Shown piece by piece: positions 9,941 through 20,981 of a DNA stretch of 64,000 nucleotides; position 1 is the first letter of the stretch; the number at the start of each line of letters is the position of its first letter. Under the pieces are notes generated by a model. That model saw only the letters and a program-made list of their open reading frames with translations. It was not told the DNA's origin and searched no databases. Location of the stretch: NCBI RefSeq assembly GCF_003026395.1, contig NZ_PYOO01000015.1, positions 1-64,000 on the forward strand, read 5' to 3'. The position numbers and the translations under genes were made by a program. Source of the DNA: Photobacterium iliopiscarium (GTDB taxonomy: Bacteria; Pseudomonadota; Gammaproteobacteria; Enterobacterales; Vibrionaceae).

Positions 9941-11449
9941 TTACTTACGACGATCGTGTAGAGCACTGGTTAAGCGCTTACGCTGACGTTCTTGAGAAAC
10001 AGTCAACTTTTGCTTTGTTGTTTCAAATGGGTTCTCACTATTCTGGAATTGAATTCGAATAGGTGTACCCATCATTTCTAATGACTTACGGTAGTAGTTC
10101 ATCAGGTAACGTTTGTAAGAACTAGGAAGATCATTTACTTGGTTACCGTGAATTACAATAATTGGTGGGTTATAACCACCAGCATGGGCATATTTTAGTT
10201 TCACACGACGGCCACGAATCATTGGTGGCTGGTGATCATCTTGTGCCATTTGCATAATACGGGTTAGCAAAGATGTACTGATACGTTTAGTTGCTGACTT
10301 ATATGCTTCAATAACTGATTCATATAAATGGCCAACACCGGTACCGTGTAGTGCAGAAATAAAGTGAATACGCGCAAAGTCAACAAAACCAAGACGACGA
10401 TCAAGTTCAGATTTAACACGCTCTTTAACGTCGTTATCTAAACCATCCCACTTATTAACAGCAATCACTAATGAGCGACCAGAGTTCAGTACAAAACCAA
10501 GTAAACTTAAGTCTTGATCTGAAATATTTTCGCGGGCATCAATCACTAACAACACAACGTTAGCATCTTCGATAGCTTTCAATGTTTGAATAACAGAAAA
10601 CTTCTCAACCGCCATACTCATGTTCTTACGGCGACGAACACCTGCGGTATCAATCAATACATACTCTTGACCATCACGTTCCATTGGAATGTAAATAGAG
10701 TCACGAGTGGTTCCCGGCATGTCGTAAACAACAACGCGTTCTTCACCTAAAATACGGTTAGTCAACGTTGATTTACCTACGTTAGGACGACCAATGATAG
10801 CCATCTTAATAGGTTGTTCTTGTAGACGTTTATACGCAGCTTCAGCATCTTCTTCAGAAAGGTTTGCTTTCTCGATGTCTGCAACTGAGGTTAAGTCTTC
10901 AATACTCAACTCACCATCTTCTTCGCCATTTGCAGCCGCTAACTCTGCATTTAACTTATCAGAGAATGGTGCTAATGCACGTTCCATTAGCGCGGTTACG
11001 CCACGGTTTTGGGTTGCTGCAATTTGGAACATCGCATCAACGCCTAAACGCCAAAATTCAGCACACGCCGTATCAGGGTCGATACCATCTACTTTGTTAA
11101 CCACTAAAAATGTTGGTTTTTCACGGCTACGAAGGTGTTTTGCAATTGCTTCATCAGAAGATGTTAATCCAGCACGACCATCAACAAGAAACAGTACAAC
11201 ATCCGCTTCTTCGATTGCCGCTAATGACTGCTCAGCCATTTTAGTTTCAACACCTTCCTCAGTGCCATCAATACCACCGGTATCAATAACAATAAATTCG
11301 TGCTCTTCTAACTCAGCTCTACCGTATTTACGATCCCTAGTTAAACCAGGAAAGTCTGCAACAAGTGCATCCCTCGTGCGGGTAAGACGATTGAACAACG
11401 TCGATTTACCCACGTTAGGGCGCCCGACAAGGGCAACAACAGGAATCAT
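9941..11449 (-). CDS. der: Ribosome biogenesis GTPase Der
   Basis: This 502-residue GTPase has two tandem G domains and acts in 50S subunit assembly. The first P-loop [14 protein letters not shown] is at residues 8-21, with DTGG following. An acidic linker (about 160-200, [10 protein letters not shown]) leads to the second G domain with [22 protein letters not shown] and NKWD. The C-terminal KH-like domain includes [14 protein letters not shown]. Length and domain order are those of gammaproteobacterial Der. It is preceded by bamB in the same direction, with an inverted repeat in the 176-nt gap, and ends in a strong terminator. Confidence 0.98.
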   Translation of the reverse strand: MIPVVALVGRPNVGKSTLFNRLTRTRDALVADFPGLTRDRKYGRAELEEHEFIVIDTGGIDGTEEGVETKMAEQSLAAIEEADVVLFLVDGRAGLTSSDEAIAKHLRSREKPTFLVVNKVDGIDPDTACAEFWRLGVDAMFQIAATQNRGVTALMERALAPFSDKLNAELAAANGEEDGELSIEDLTSVADIEKANLSEEDAEAAYKRLQEQPIKMAIIGRPNVGKSTLTNRILGEERVVVYDMPGTTRDSIYIPMERDGQEYVLIDTAGVRRRKNMSMAVEKFSVIQTLKAIEDANVVLLVIDARENISDQDLSLLGFVLNSGRSLVIAVNKWDGLDNDVKERVKSELDRRLGFVDFARIHFISALHGTGVGHLYESVIEAYKSATKRISTSLLTRIMQMAQDDHQPPMIRGRRVKLKYAHAGGYNPPIIVIHGNQVNDLPSSYKRYLMNYYRKSLEMMGTPIRIQFQNSENPFETTKQKLTVSQERQRKRLTSALHDRRK

Positions 11450-11565
11450 AACTACCTCTTATTTTTCATAGTCTTAATTGACATTTCACCGTTTATTTTT
11501 GTCTCAAATAAGCATATTTACTTATCTTCATCCGACAATAATATACACAACGGATATAACAACAA

Positions 11566-11596
11566 CGGCTCCAACTGCATAAGACAGCTGGAGCCG
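11566..11596 (-). terminator. Hairpin between bamB and der
   Basis: CGGCTCCAaCTG (11566-11577) pairs with CAGcTGGAGCCG (11585-11596) over 12 bp with one mismatch. On the minus strand it is followed by a T/G-rich stretch rather than a clean T-run. It lies 30 nt past the bamB stop and may be a partial terminator between bamB and der. Confidence 0.6.
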
Positions 11597-11625
11597 ACAA
11601 ATTAATCTAGTGACAGTATACCGAC

Positions 11626-12789
11626 TTATTTCGATATTTGCATTTTGTTGATTTCGCCATCACGAGTAACAACAATAAAGCCGTTATCGTCAAGTGCTAC
11701 AGGCGGAACAGCAATACCGCTACCATCAATCGATTCTTGTGAAACAAATTCACCTGATTGAGTATCCAACCAATGTAGATACCCTTCAGCATCACCCATC
11801 ACTAAATAGCCATCAATAACAGCTGGCGCACTCAGTTGACGGTATTGAAGATCTTTATTTTGCCATAGCTCAGTACCACTACGGGCATCAACTGCGACGA
11901 TATGATCTTTTGCTGTTACTAAGAACAACTCATTGCCATCAACCACAAAATTTGTTGCTGATGAATAATTACGTTTCCACGCAATTTGACCACTGCGAAG
12001 ATCAATTGATACTAATGAACCATTATAGCCGATAGCATATAAACGATCGCCAGAAATCACAGGGGCGGCATCCACATCCACTAAACGATCAATTTCAGTT
12101 GAACCTTTAGGTGTTGAAATGGTTTGCTGCCAAAGTACACGGCCATCATTTAAGATTGCACCTTCTAAACGACCATTTGATAGTCCCCAGAAAACACCAC
12201 CCGAAATTGCAACCGGAGAACTGGTACCACGTAATGTTAACGTTGGTATCTCATTGCTAATTTGCCATTTACTCTTACCGGTATCAGCGTTAAGCGCCTC
12301 TAGCATACCACTGCTGGTATTAACAACCACAATACCACTATCAACTAATGGCTTTGACAAGACTTCGCCAGCAACTTTAGCACGCCAAACTTCTTTACCC
12401 GTTTCAGCATCTAATGCAATAACATCAGCATTTTCTGTACCGATAAAGATTTTTCCTTCCGCTAAAACTAAGCCTCCAGAAATTTTAACGCTGGTCTCTT
12501 TTTCTAAATCATTTTTCCATAACACTTTACCGTTGCTAGGATCTAAAGCTTCAACCAAACCATTACGATCGGCGACAAACACTTTATTCTGTCCAACAAC
12601 TGGCGTTAGTTTTGAATAGTAACCAGAAACACCATCACCAACGCTACGACTCCAATCTGTTTTTGGCGTAAAAGTATTGTCTACTTTAGGCAATGGCGCC
12701 ATATGAATAGAGTCAACTTCACTCGCACAACCAGATAACACACTCACCGCAATTGCTACGGCTAAAGCTCGTTTTAACACCTTATGCAT
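11626..12789 (-). CDS. bamB: Outer-membrane assembly lipoprotein BamB
   Basis: This 387-residue lipoprotein of the BAM complex assists folding of outer-membrane beta-barrel proteins from the periplasmic side. The signal peptide ends in the lipobox LSGC, with the lipidated cysteine at residue 21. The mature part is an eight-bladed PQQ-type beta-propeller: repeats such as VEALDPSNGKVLWKND, VIALDAETGKEVWRAK and VSIDLRSGQIAWKRN are visible. It follows yfgM by 10 nt and precedes der, the conserved gammaproteobacterial order. Sequence and length are ordinary. Confidence 0.97.
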   Translation of the reverse strand: MHKVLKRALAVAIAVSVLSGCASEVDSIHMAPLPKVDNTFTPKTDWSRSVGDGVSGYYSKLTPVVGQNKVFVADRNGLVEALDPSNGKVLWKNDLEKETSVKISGGLVLAEGKIFIGTENADVIALDAETGKEVWRAKVAGEVLSKPLVDSGIVVVNTSSGMLEALNADTGKSKWQISNEIPTLTLRGTSSPVAISGGVFWGLSNGRLEGAILNDGRVLWQQTISTPKGSTEIDRLVDVDAAPVISGDRLYAIGYNGSLVSIDLRSGQIAWKRNYSSATNFVVDGNELFLVTAKDHIVAVDARSGTELWQNKDLQYRQLSAPAVIDGYLVMGDAEGYLHWLDTQSGEFVSQESIDGSGIAVPPVALDDNGFIVVTRDGEINKMQISK

Positions 12790-12799
12790 TATGTTCGCC

Positions 12800-13411
12800 T
12801 TATTGAGCTAAGTCATTAAGCTTCATCTGCAATGCTGGTGATGAACCATCTTGCTGAGCTTCTATGTATGCGTCACGTGCTGCTTGAATATCGCCTTTTT
12901 GCAGCAAAATATCACCACGTAATTCAGCAATATTTTCATTCCAGCTAGGGATCGTTACTTTTTTCAACTCAACTAAAGCTTCATCAAATTTTTGCTGTTC
13001 TGCGTAAATACGTGCTAAACGCGTTACGGCTAATGGCAAAATAGCATTATCTTTAGTGTTATTGATCACCCAATTTAGTTGCTCAATCGCACCATCAAGA
13101 TGATTATTTTCAACTTGAACTTTCGCTAATTGTAATGCAGCAAGAACAGCATATTGACTGTCTTTGTTCGCTTCAATGAACGTTTGCGCTTCAGTGACAG
13201 CAGTTTTACTATTATTGTCGAGAGCTGTAACTACTTGAGTATAGGAGTCTGATGCTAAATGCTTAGCAGTATGGACTTCAGACTGGTAATAACGCCAACC
13301 TAATAGACCCCCTAAACCAATTACGGCGCCTAGAACAACGGCTTTGCCGTTATCTTGCCACCACGATTTTATCGCTTCAACCTGTTGTTCTTCTGTGGCG
13401 TAGTCGTTCAC
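12800..13411 (-). CDS. yfgM: YfgM, ancillary SecYEG translocon subunit
   Basis: This 203-residue membrane-anchored TPR protein has a short cytoplasmic N-terminus (EEQQVEAIKSWWQDNGKAV) and a single transmembrane segment at about 23-42 (VLGAVIGLGGLLGWRYY). The periplasmic TPR region has motifs such as AVTRLARIYAEQQKFDEAL and GDIQAARDAYIEAQ. In E. coli YfgM associates with SecYEG and PpiD, linking it to chaperoning of secreted proteins. The start is GTG with AGGACAGGAA upstream. It lies between hisS (13-nt gap) and bamB (10-nt gap) in one operon. Confidence 0.94.
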   Translation of the reverse strand: MNDYATEEQQVEAIKSWWQDNGKAVVLGAVIGLGGLLGWRYYQSEVHTAKHLASDSYTQVVTALDNNSKTAVTEAQTFIEANKDSQYAVLAALQLAKVQVENNHLDGAIEQLNWVINNTKDNAILPLAVTRLARIYAEQQKFDEALVELKKVTIPSWNENIAELRGDILLQKGDIQAARDAYIEAQQDGSSPALQMKLNDLAQ

Positions 13412-13424
13412 TTCCTGTCCTCTC

Positions 13425-14693
13425 TTAAATCAATGCTGCCAGCTTTGCGGCAACCTCATCCTGTGCCATGGTTGTTTGTTCACCGCCATGTAGATCTTTA
13501 ACCACAACGGTGTTTTCTGCCATTTCATTTTCACCAAGAACCAATGCAATTGCTGCACCTACGTTATCAGCACGTTTAAATTGCTTTTTAAAATTACCAC
13601 CACCAAAGTTAGACATAATGCGTAACTGAGGTAGTTGATTACGTAATTTTTCTGCCAGCATCATACCAGCTGCTAATGTTCCTTCACCTGCTGTTACCAT
13701 GTAAACATCAACAGAACGACGTACATCGTCTTGCTCTAATGCTTCCATTAGCAATACCAGACGTTCAAGTCCCATTGCAAAACCCACTGATGAGGTTGCT
13801 TTACCACCTAGTTGTTCAACTAGGCCGTCATAACGACCACCACCACATACTGTACCTTGTGCACCTAAGCTATCAGTGATCCACTCAAATACAGTACGGT
13901 TATAATAATCTAAACCACGTACAAGACGTTCATTTACTTGATATTTGATGCCAGCAGCGTCTAATAGTTCACATAAACCAGTAAAATGTTGCTGTGATTC
14001 TGGATCTAAGTACGCAGAAAGCATTGGCGCATCAACAAGAATTTCTTGAATTGCAGGATTTTTAGTATCTAAAACACGTAATGGATTAGTGTACATGCGA
14101 CGCTTAGCATCTTCGTCTAATACGTCCATATGCTGCTCAAGGAACGCAATCAATGCAACACGATATTCTGCACGCGCTTGCAGTGAACCAATAGAGTTTA
14201 ACTCTAGACGAACATGATCATTAATACCAAGCTCACGCCATAAACGCGCCGTCATCATTATAAGTTCAGCATCAACATCAGGACCATCAATACCGAACAC
14301 TTCTACACCTACTTGGTGGAATTGGCGGTAACGGCCTTTTTGTGGACGCTCATGACGGAACATTGGACCCATGTACCATAGGCGTTGTTCTTGGTTATAA
14401 AGTAGACCATTTTCAATGCCAGCACGGACACAACTTGCAGTCCCTTCTGGACGTAATGTTAAGCTATCACCATTACGATCTTCAAAAGTGTACATTTCTT
14501 TTTCAACGACATCAGTGACTTCACCGATCGCACGTTTAAACAAATGTGTCGACTCAACAATTGGCATACGTATTTCATTGTAACCATATGCACTGATCAC
14601 TTGTTTAACAGTACCTTCGACTTTTTGCCAAAGTGGAGTTTGTGTTGGAAGGCAATCGTTCATGCCTCGAATTGCTTGAATTTGTTTCGCCAC
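13425..14693 (-). CDS. hisS: Histidyl-tRNA synthetase
   Basis: This 422-residue class II aminoacyl-tRNA synthetase charges tRNA-His. Motif 1 region ([18 protein letters not shown]), motif 2 ([16 protein letters not shown]), the histidine-specific signature [15 protein letters not shown] and motif 3 (GFAMGLERL) are all present. The C-terminal anticodon-binding domain follows. I chose the GTG at 14693, which gives the N-terminus [13 protein letters not shown] and aligns with E. coli HisS; the open frame continues 25 codons upstream without resemblance to the family. TGAGA lies about 8 nt upstream. It is in the ispG-hisS-yfgM-bamB series. Confidence 0.97.
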   Translation of the reverse strand: MAKQIQAIRGMNDCLPTQTPLWQKVEGTVKQVISAYGYNEIRMPIVESTHLFKRAIGEVTDVVEKEMYTFEDRNGDSLTLRPEGTASCVRAGIENGLLYNQEQRLWYMGPMFRHERPQKGRYRQFHQVGVEVFGIDGPDVDAELIMMTARLWRELGINDHVRLELNSIGSLQARAEYRVALIAFLEQHMDVLDEDAKRRMYTNPLRVLDTKNPAIQEILVDAPMLSAYLDPESQQHFTGLCELLDAAGIKYQVNERLVRGLDYYNRTVFEWITDSLGAQGTVCGGGRYDGLVEQLGGKATSSVGFAMGLERLVLLMEALEQDDVRRSVDVYMVTAGEGTLAAGMMLAEKLRNQLPQLRIMSNFGGGNFKKQFKRADNVGAAIALVLGENEMAENTVVVKDLHGGEQTTMAQDEVAAKLAALI

Positions 14694-14797
14694 GATTATT
14701 CTCAGTTTTCGATGGGGATTTAAATCGAATATATAATTTATTGCAGAAATAGTGAACCACACTGTCACAATAACAGCATGGTTTTTGCTATTTTATC

Positions 14798-15910
14798 TTA
14801 TTGAGTAATATCAATACGGTTTTTTAGGTCTAACATTGAGGCTTTTGCACGGATTTTCGCCTCAAGTTGATCAATGACGTTATCGTTATCAAAACGCTCT
14901 TTTTGACGAATACCATCTTCATAGAAAGCACTCTTACGATTACCGCCAGCAATACCTAGGTGTGATGCTTCTGCTTCACCAGGACCATTAACCACACAGC
15001 CAATGATAGAAACATCCATCGGAGTAACAATATCTTCTAGACGTTGCTCTAATGCATTAACGGTTGCGATAACATCAAATTCTTGACGAGAACAGGTTGG
15101 ACACGCAATAAAATTAATGCCGCGTGAACGAATACGTAATGATTTTAAAATATCAAAACCGACTTTAATCTCTTCAATAGGATCTGCGGCTAATGAAATA
15201 CGTAAGGTATCACCAATGCCTTCGGCAAGTAGCATACCTAAACCTACCGCAGATTTAACAGAACCAGCACGTGCACCGCCCGCTTCAGTAATACCTAAAT
15301 GCAATGGCTGTATAATTTGCTTCGCTAACTGACGATAAGATTCAACCGCTAAAAACACATCAGAAGCTTTCACGCTCACTTTAAATTGGTCAAAGTTAAG
15401 TCGATCTAAAATTTCAACATGGCGCAACGCTGATTCAACCAATGCAGCAGGAGTGGGTTCACCATATTTTTGTTGAATTTCTTTTTCTAACGAGCCGCCA
15501 TTAACGCCAATACGAATAGGGATATTATTATCACGTGCACATTCAACGACCGAACGAATACGATCTTCACGACCAATATTGCCGGGGTTAATACGCAAAC
15601 AGTCAACGCCGTATTCAGCTACTTTTAGTGCAATGCGATAATCAAAATGGATATCAGCAACCAATGGTACATTGACTTGTTGTTTGATCAACTTAAACGC
15701 TTCAGCAGCATCCATTGTCGGTACGGAAACACGAACAATATCGGCCCCTACTTTTTCCAATGCACGAATTTGAGCGACCGTTGCATCAACATCAGTCGTT
15801 AATGTGTTAGTCATTGATTGAACGGCAATTGGAGCGCCATCGCCAATAGGGACATTACCGACATAAATTCGGCTTGATTGGCGACGTATAATGGGTGATT
15901 CGTTATGCAT
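14798..15910 (-). CDS. ispG: 4-hydroxy-3-methylbut-2-enyl diphosphate synthase
   Basis: This 370-residue enzyme of the non-mevalonate isoprenoid pathway reduces methylerythritol cyclodiphosphate to HMBPP using a [4Fe-4S] cluster. The TIM-barrel N-terminal part has [14 protein letters not shown] and [11 protein letters not shown]. Cluster ligands are the cysteines in [13 protein letters not shown] and in [10 protein letters not shown], with the distal glutamate just after. Length matches the bacterial short form. It starts 16 nt after rodZ ends, so the two are likely cotranscribed. Its cluster dependence connects it functionally to the isc operon further along. Confidence 0.97.
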   Translation of the reverse strand: MHNESPIIRRQSSRIYVGNVPIGDGAPIAVQSMTNTLTTDVDATVAQIRALEKVGADIVRVSVPTMDAAEAFKLIKQQVNVPLVADIHFDYRIALKVAEYGVDCLRINPGNIGREDRIRSVVECARDNNIPIRIGVNGGSLEKEIQQKYGEPTPAALVESALRHVEILDRLNFDQFKVSVKASDVFLAVESYRQLAKQIIQPLHLGITEAGGARAGSVKSAVGLGMLLAEGIGDTLRISLAADPIEEIKVGFDILKSLRIRSRGINFIACPTCSRQEFDVIATVNALEQRLEDIVTPMDVSIIGCVVNGPGEAEASHLGIAGGNRKSAFYEDGIRQKERFDNDNVIDQLEAKIRAKASMLDLKNRIDITQ

Positions 15911-15926
15911 GTATTATCATTCTCTA

Positions 15927-16901
15927 TTACTGCGGCAACGTTAACGTTATAGGTCGACCCGCTGGATAACGACTAAGATCGAAAGGTTGCCCTTTAAGTT
16001 CTATTTTAACGGCACTTGGTGCGCCAAGTCGAACTCGAAATGGTGCCTTGCCATTAATATCAAGTGTTTGACCTGAGGTCTTAATACCACTTTCGAGACG
16101 CTTACCATTAGCGTCACGAATATCAATCCAACAATCAGCCACAAAAGTTAACTGTAATGCAGGCGCAGCTTCAACATCGGTTGTTATCGCTGGCGTTACT
16201 GCCTCGGATACCGTTGTTTCAGCGACTGTTGCTGTAGTTGCAGCAACAGGCTTAACCGTTGTTGTAGCAACATCGGTTATCACGGCTGGCGCTGGTAAAG
16301 CATCAGGATTAACTGGCGCTGTAATAGCAGCAGAAGCCGTTGATGGCGTACCATCCGTTACCGTTGTAGTGGCTGTATCAACAACCGTTGGTGATACTAC
16401 CGTTGCCGCCGATGCAATAGTGTCAGTTGAAGGGGTTATTCCTTCAACCTTAGCAACATCAACGACTGGCGTTATATCTTGCTCTAAATGGCTATTTTGC
16501 CACCACCATACAGCGGTCACACCAACAAAAATCACCGCTAGAATCCATGTTAACCCCATTATACGGCTATCATGTGCTTCACGGTTAGTACGACGTGAGA
16601 AACTTTGCATTTCTTGAGCTTTAGGTTTCGAATGACCGTAGTCATCTAATAAAGCGACAACAGCAACGTCATCGAGCCCAACATACTTTGCATACGATCT
16701 CACATACCCTCGAGTAAACGTGGATATTTTTTCACTATCAAAACAGTTACTCTCAATATCATTAATCACCGACAAACGTAATCGTAGTCGATTGGCGATA
16801 TCTAATTGCGAGTACCCAAGTTGCTCACGAGCTTGACGAAGCATATCGCCAGGTCGTGCAACATTATCTGGTTGTGGTGAATCGTTATGTTCAGTATTCA
16901 T
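15927..16901 (-). CDS. rodZ: Cytoskeleton protein RodZ
   Basis: This 324-residue bitopic inner-membrane protein organises MreB and rod shape. An N-terminal helix-turn-helix of the Xre type (about 18-85: LRQAREQLGYSQLDIANRL) binds MreB in known members. A basic juxtamembrane stretch (SRRTNREAH) precedes one transmembrane segment at about 114-134. A long periplasmic linker (about 140-245) is nearly all Ala, Thr, Val, Pro and Ser. The C-terminal DUF4115 beta domain (about 248-324) closes it with DCWIDIRDANGKRLESG. It overlaps the end of pilW by 11 nt and precedes ispG, as in other gammaproteobacteria. Confidence 0.95.
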   Translation of the reverse strand: MNTEHNDSPQPDNVARPGDMLRQAREQLGYSQLDIANRLRLRLSVINDIESNCFDSEKISTFTRGYVRSYAKYVGLDDVAVVALLDDYGHSKPKAQEMQSFSRRTNREAHDSRIMGLTWILAVIFVGVTAVWWWQNSHLEQDITPVVDVAKVEGITPSTDTIASAATVVSPTVVDTATTTVTDGTPSTASAAITAPVNPDALPAPAVITDVATTTVKPVAATTATVAETTVSEAVTPAITTDVEAAPALQLTFVADCWIDIRDANGKRLESGIKTSGQTLDINGKAPFRVRLGAPSAVKIELKGQPFDLSRYPAGRPITLTLPQ

Positions 16902-17658
16902 TGGCTAGATAATTCTGATATTGCTTAGAATTAGGGAATTGTTCTTTTAATAAGTTAGCGTATTTATTGACCAAAGTTAACCGTCCATTTTGGTTTTCTA
17001 ACTGAATCAGTAACAGCAAACTGTTTGCTGTATATCCATATCGCTTATTAAATTTAAACAACCGTACGCGAGCATCTTTATAATTATTAGCCTCTAATTC
17101 TAGCTGCGCCAGTTGTAACATTGATTTTGGACGATATGGATCATGTGAAAGTGCTTTTTCAAAATAATCTATCGCTTGTACATCATCGCCTTGTTTACGG
17201 CTACATAAACCTGCGTTTTCATAACTTGCTGAAATAAGATAATAGTAAGGTTGATTAATCGCTTTAACAAACGTACTAATAGCTTCATCATAACGCCCTT
17301 CGCTACATAAAAAGGCCCCATAATTATTAAGAACATCACCATTTTTAGGTGCGTCTCTTAACGCTCTTTTATACATCTTTTCTGCCGATTCTTGTTCACC
17401 AACCTTTTGATAATAATAGGCCATCGCATTTTGGACGCGGTAATAATCTGGCGCATAAGCTAATGCTTGCTCCAAATTTTCCCGCGCACGTTGCCATTGG
17501 CCTACTTGTAAATAATTTAACCCTAATGTCATTCGAGCTTCAGCAGCCTCAATGGCATTAAATTGTTCAGCGTTATCTTCTACCGTCACAGTGGCACACC
17601 CGGCCAACAATAAACAAGAAAATAATGGATACTTTATCCATCCTATCATTTTACTCAC
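16891..17658 (-). CDS. pilW: Type IV pilus biogenesis lipoprotein PilW/PilF
   Basis: This 255-residue outer-membrane lipoprotein is the pilotin for type IV pilus secretin assembly. The signal peptide ends in the lipobox LLAGC (Cys21). The rest is a string of TPR repeats: ARMTLGLNYLQVGQWQRAREN, YRVQNAMAYYYQKVGEQESA, AKNGDVLNNYGAFLCSEGRY-type units and later copies. It overlaps the rodZ start by 11 nt, indicating translational coupling in the rlmN-pilW-rodZ-ispG order. Some species call it PilF; E. coli has the same gene without a functional pilus. Confidence 0.92.
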   Translation of the reverse strand: MSKMIGWIKYPLFSCLLLAGCATVTVEDNAEQFNAIEAAEARMTLGLNYLQVGQWQRARENLEQALAYAPDYYRVQNAMAYYYQKVGEQESAEKMYKRALRDAPKNGDVLNNYGAFLCSEGRYDEAISTFVKAINQPYYYLISASYENAGLCSRKQGDDVQAIDYFEKALSHDPYRPKSMLQLAQLELEANNYKDARVRLFKFNKRYGYTANSLLLLIQLENQNGRLTLVNKYANLLKEQFPNSKQYQNYLANEY

Positions 17659-17705
17659 CTTAACATCCGTGTTAAACCGCGAAGTGGTTATAACTGCTAA
17701 TCTAA

Positions 17706-18827
17706 TTAAAGGGTTTTAACGGCAATAGACTCACCCATTGGTAACTTAGCCTGAGTGCGTTTAGTACGATCAATAACATCACCGACTAATTGGCCACATG
17801 CAGCATCAATATCATCACCACGTGTTTTACGTACAGTTACCGTATAATCATACTCCATTAGAGTTTTCATAAAGCGATCTATACGTGAATTACTAGGTTT
17901 TTTATACGGTGAGCCAGGATATGGATTAAATGGAATCAAGTTGATTTTAGCTGGAGTATCTTTTAATAAACGACCTAGCTGACGCGCATGTTCCATATCA
18001 TCATTAACATGATCAAGTAACACATATTCAATCGTTACACGACCACGATTAGCGTTAGTTGAATCAACATAACGACGCACAGCATCAAGGAAAGTTTCAA
18101 TATTCCAACGATCATTGATCGGCATAATTTGCGAACGTAGTTCATCTGTTGGTGCATGCAGTGAAATAGCAAGAGCCACATCGATAGTACCGATCATTTG
18201 CTCTAAACCTGATACAACACCAGATGTTGATACCGTAACGCGACGCTTAGATAAACCAAAACCTAAATCATCTAGCATAATTTCTAATGCTGGAATCAGG
18301 TTCTTCATATTCAATAATGGCTCACCCATACCCATCATTACGATATTAGTAATAGGACGACGGCCGGTTTCTTTTTGAAGACCAATTTCTTTCGCTGCAC
18401 GCCACACTTGACCAATAATTTCAGAAACACGCAGGTTACGGTTAAAACCTTGTTGGCCTGTTGAACAGAATTTACATTCTAATGCACAGCCTACTTGAGA
18501 AGAAACACACAAGGTTGCACGATCTTCATCAGGGATATAAACCGTTTCTACGTCTTGATCGCCAACACGCATCGCCCATTTGATGGTGCCATCATTTGAG
18601 TATTGTGCATTAGAGACTTCAGGTGCACGAATTTCAGCAACACGCTGCAATTTTTCACGCAACTTTTTGTTGATATTGTTCATTTGATCAAAGTCATCAC
18701 AACCGAAATGATAAATCCATTTCATTATCTGATCTGCTCGAAATGGCTTTTCATTTAGCTCTTCGGCAAAGTATTTACGCAGACCTTTGCGATCGAAATC
18801 TAGCAGATTAATTTTGACAGTTGTCAT
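17706..18827 (-). CDS. rlmN: 23S rRNA/tRNA adenine-C2 methyltransferase RlmN
   Basis: This 373-residue radical-SAM enzyme methylates A2503 of 23S rRNA and A37 of some tRNAs. The radical-SAM cluster motif CALECKFC gives Cys114, Cys118 and Cys121. The methyl-carrying cysteines expected of the family are in LCVSSQVG and DAACGQL near the C-terminus, and the SAM-binding [10 protein letters not shown] is present. I chose the ATG at 18827 ([11 protein letters not shown]..), spaced 8 nt from AGG; a GTG five codons earlier overlaps that site. It heads the rlmN-pilW-rodZ-ispG-hisS group. It is a [4Fe-4S] client of the isc system. Confidence 0.97.
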   Translation of the reverse strand: MTTVKINLLDFDRKGLRKYFAEELNEKPFRADQIMKWIYHFGCDDFDQMNNINKKLREKLQRVAEIRAPEVSNAQYSNDGTIKWAMRVGDQDVETVYIPDEDRATLCVSSQVGCALECKFCSTGQQGFNRNLRVSEIIGQVWRAAKEIGLQKETGRRPITNIVMMGMGEPLLNMKNLIPALEIMLDDLGFGLSKRRVTVSTSGVVSGLEQMIGTIDVALAISLHAPTDELRSQIMPINDRWNIETFLDAVRRYVDSTNANRGRVTIEYVLLDHVNDDMEHARQLGRLLKDTPAKINLIPFNPYPGSPYKKPSNSRIDRFMKTLMEYDYTVTVRKTRGDDIDAACGQLVGDVIDRTKRTQAKLPMGESIAVKTL

Positions 18828-19010
18828 CGGTTGGTGCCTCACTAAAAATGACTATTGCTGCGCCTTTATAACTCGGAGATCTGCAAATGGCAGCCTCATC
18901 GTAGTTATCAGGGTTTAAGGCGCGAAATTGTACAGCCTTTAGGCGCGGGTTTCCACCCGTTCAATGTATGGTTATTTTAGCGATGATAACAATCATGAGA
19001 CTTAAAATAA

Positions 19011-19036
19011 TAAAGGGAAGCTTTAGCCTCCCCTTA
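19011..19036 (-). terminator. Terminator of ndk
   Basis: An imperfect stem of AAGGGGAGG and CTTCCCTT on the minus strand is followed by a T-rich run (TTTATTATTTT). It lies 37 nt past the ndk stop. Confidence 0.7.
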
Positions 19037-19072
19037 GTATTTGGTATTGCTTATTTTTTCAACTATTAATCA

Positions 19073-19504
19073 TTACTCACTACGCGGGCATAACTCATCA
19101 GCGGCAAAAAAGTAGCTGATCTCACGCTCTGCCGATATCGGGCTATCAGAGCCATGAACGGAGTTGTAACGTAAACTAAGTGCAAAATCAGCACGAATAG
19201 TGCCACATGCCGCTTCTTGTGGATTCGTTTTACCCATCAATTCTCGATAACGAACAATCGCATTATCCCCTTCAAGCACTTGTACCATCACAGGACCTGA
19301 AGTCATAAAATCAACCAATTCATCATAGAAAGGTTTGCCTTCATGTTCAGCATAAAACCCTTGAGCTTGAGTTTTAGTTAACTGCAACATTTTAGCTGCA
19401 ACAATTTTTAAGCCTGCATTTTCGAAACGTTGATAAATAGCGCCAATTAAATTTCGTTTAACAGCATCCGGCTTTACGATTGAAAACGTTTTTTCTATTG
19501 TCAT
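19073..19504 (-). CDS. ndk: Nucleoside diphosphate kinase
   Basis: This 143-residue enzyme equilibrates nucleoside di- and triphosphates through a phosphohistidine. The catalytic histidine is His117 in NSVHGSDS. The N-terminal [13 protein letters not shown] and the nucleotide-binding region [14 protein letters not shown] are canonical, and the length is exactly that of bacterial Ndk. The ATG is preceded by AAGGAAA. It lies between rlmN and the tandem pepB genes; the ndk-rlmN neighbourhood is conserved in Enterobacteria and Vibrio. Confidence 0.98.
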   Translation of the reverse strand: MTIEKTFSIVKPDAVKRNLIGAIYQRFENAGLKIVAAKMLQLTKTQAQGFYAEHEGKPFYDELVDFMTSGPVMVQVLEGDNAIVRYRELMGKTNPQEAACGTIRADFALSLRYNSVHGSDSPISAEREISYFFAADELCPRSE

Positions 19505-19571
19505 TATTATAATTTCCTTTTGAGTCTAGTTGCCGTCCATTTACTTAGTATCTACTTATAAACTGTATGAC

Positions 19572-20849
19572 TTACAGTAATAATGCCGCAATATTTGCAA
19601 TACCTAAGCCCGTTGCACCGACGGCCCAACGTGGATCGGCACTATCACGATAACATGCAGCCAAATCAAAATGAATCCAACTGCAATTATCTGTATCAAC
19701 AAAGCGCGATAAAAAACCAGCAGCATTAGATGCACCGCCCATACCACCCCCTTTTTGAACACGACTGTTGGCGGTATCTGCAAACGCAGACGGACAGTAA
19801 CCTTGATGCCATTTTTCAAGCGGTAATGGCCATGCAGGTTCATTCACTAATTCTGATAACTGTTGTGCGCGCGCTAACAATGCTTTATCAAACCCAAAAA
19901 TGGCATTGTAGTCACCACCAACCGCCATCATAGCGGCACCCGTTAACGTCGCTGCATCAATAATTAACGGCGCTTTAGTTGCTGATGCCATTAATAAACC
20001 ATCAGCAAGTACCAACCGCCCTTCGGCATCAGTATTGACAATTTCGACTGATACGCCATTGCGATACGTTAGCACATCGCCTAATTTATAAGCATCGCCT
20101 GACACCATATTTTCAGCGCAACAAAGAATTAATTTGACTCGCTGTGTTAAACCTTGTGCAATGGCGTACCCTAATGCAGCAGTAACGGTTGCAGCGCCCC
20201 CCATATCGCACTTCATACTAACCATGCCCGCACTGGGTTTTAAGCTATAGCCGCCGGAATCAAAAGTGATCCCTTTACCCACTAAGCAAGCACTGACTGG
20301 CGCATCAGGATCCGCACTAGGATTATAATCAACGCTCAGCAATACCGGTGAATGCTGACTACCACGACCGACACTGTGAATACCAATCCAACCATCAGCA
20401 AGCAATTCATCACCGCTAATCATCTCTGCACTAATATGATCTCCGCCAATTTCAGTCAAAAAACGCACCGCAGCTTTTGCTAACTGCTGCGGATATATAG
20501 TATCAGAACCGGTATTGATGATTTTTCGCGCCCAATCATGGCTATGTCGACGCGCATTTAACAGTTCAAGCTCGTCTTCATCAATTGACGCCCATTTAAT
20601 GGTGACGGTTTCCATTGTGGCGGCAAAACCACAATAAAATGCCCATTGACGTTCATAATTCCAACCATCGCCACTTAAACTCACCGCTTCAACACCTTGC
20701 GCTTGAAGTTGTCGACCGCCTTGTTGAATACGACGAAAACTAAAGGCATCATCGTAATGCACAGTGACATTGTCGGCTTGATAACTAATCAATGCATTAA
20801 CGCCCCAAGGCGCATTCGCGGGTAGGTTTGATAATTTTACTGTCAACAT
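19572..20849 (-). CDS. pepB: Peptidase B (M17 aminopeptidase), downstream copy
   Basis: This 425-residue cytosolic metallo-aminopeptidase belongs to the M17 leucyl aminopeptidase family, PepB type. The two-metal active site motifs are present: [28 protein letters not shown] and [18 protein letters not shown]. Known PepB enzymes release N-terminal residues from small peptides. It is one of two tandem copies. This one differs more from E. coli PepB at the N-terminus and in AGYxD-type surface segments. It has its own AGAGG ribosome-binding site and lies beyond a strong terminator from the other copy, so it needs its own promoter. Confidence 0.93.
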   Translation of the reverse strand: MLTVKLSNLPANAPWGVNALISYQADNVTVHYDDAFSFRRIQQGGRQLQAQGVEAVSLSGDGWNYERQWAFYCGFAATMETVTIKWASIDEDELELLNARRHSHDWARKIINTGSDTIYPQQLAKAAVRFLTEIGGDHISAEMISGDELLADGWIGIHSVGRGSQHSPVLLSVDYNPSADPDAPVSACLVGKGITFDSGGYSLKPSAGMVSMKCDMGGAATVTAALGYAIAQGLTQRVKLILCCAENMVSGDAYKLGDVLTYRNGVSVEIVNTDAEGRLVLADGLLMASATKAPLIIDAATLTGAAMMAVGGDYNAIFGFDKALLARAQQLSELVNEPAWPLPLEKWHQGYCPSAFADTANSRVQKGGGMGGASNAAGFLSRFVDTDNCSWIHFDLAACYRDSADPRWAVGATGLGIANIAALLL

Positions 20850-20910
20850 TATTGATAACCTCTTGTTTTATTTATAGTCTATATTTTTCAATTGACGTAA
20901 TTTTAAATAT

Positions 20911-20964
20911 AAAAAAAGCCCTCTTAAACGATTTTAACTAAAAATAAAATCATTAAGAAGGCTT
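20911..20964 (-). terminator. Terminator between the two pepB copies
   Basis: A long imperfect stem (AAGCCTTCTTAATGATTTTA and TAAAATCGTTTAAGAGGGCTT arms on the minus strand) ends in seven T. It lies 18 nt past the stop of the upstream pepB copy. Confidence 0.88.
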
Positions 20965-20981
20965 ACTATTATTGCTCTATA

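Noticed and set aside
10794-11471. A 225-codon + strand open frame opposite der
   Set aside because: It is the antisense shadow of a conserved GTPase gene; its serine-rich composition is what the reverse frame of der produces.
12119-12619. A 166-codon + strand open frame opposite bamB
   Set aside because: It is antisense to a conserved beta-propeller gene and has no start signals.
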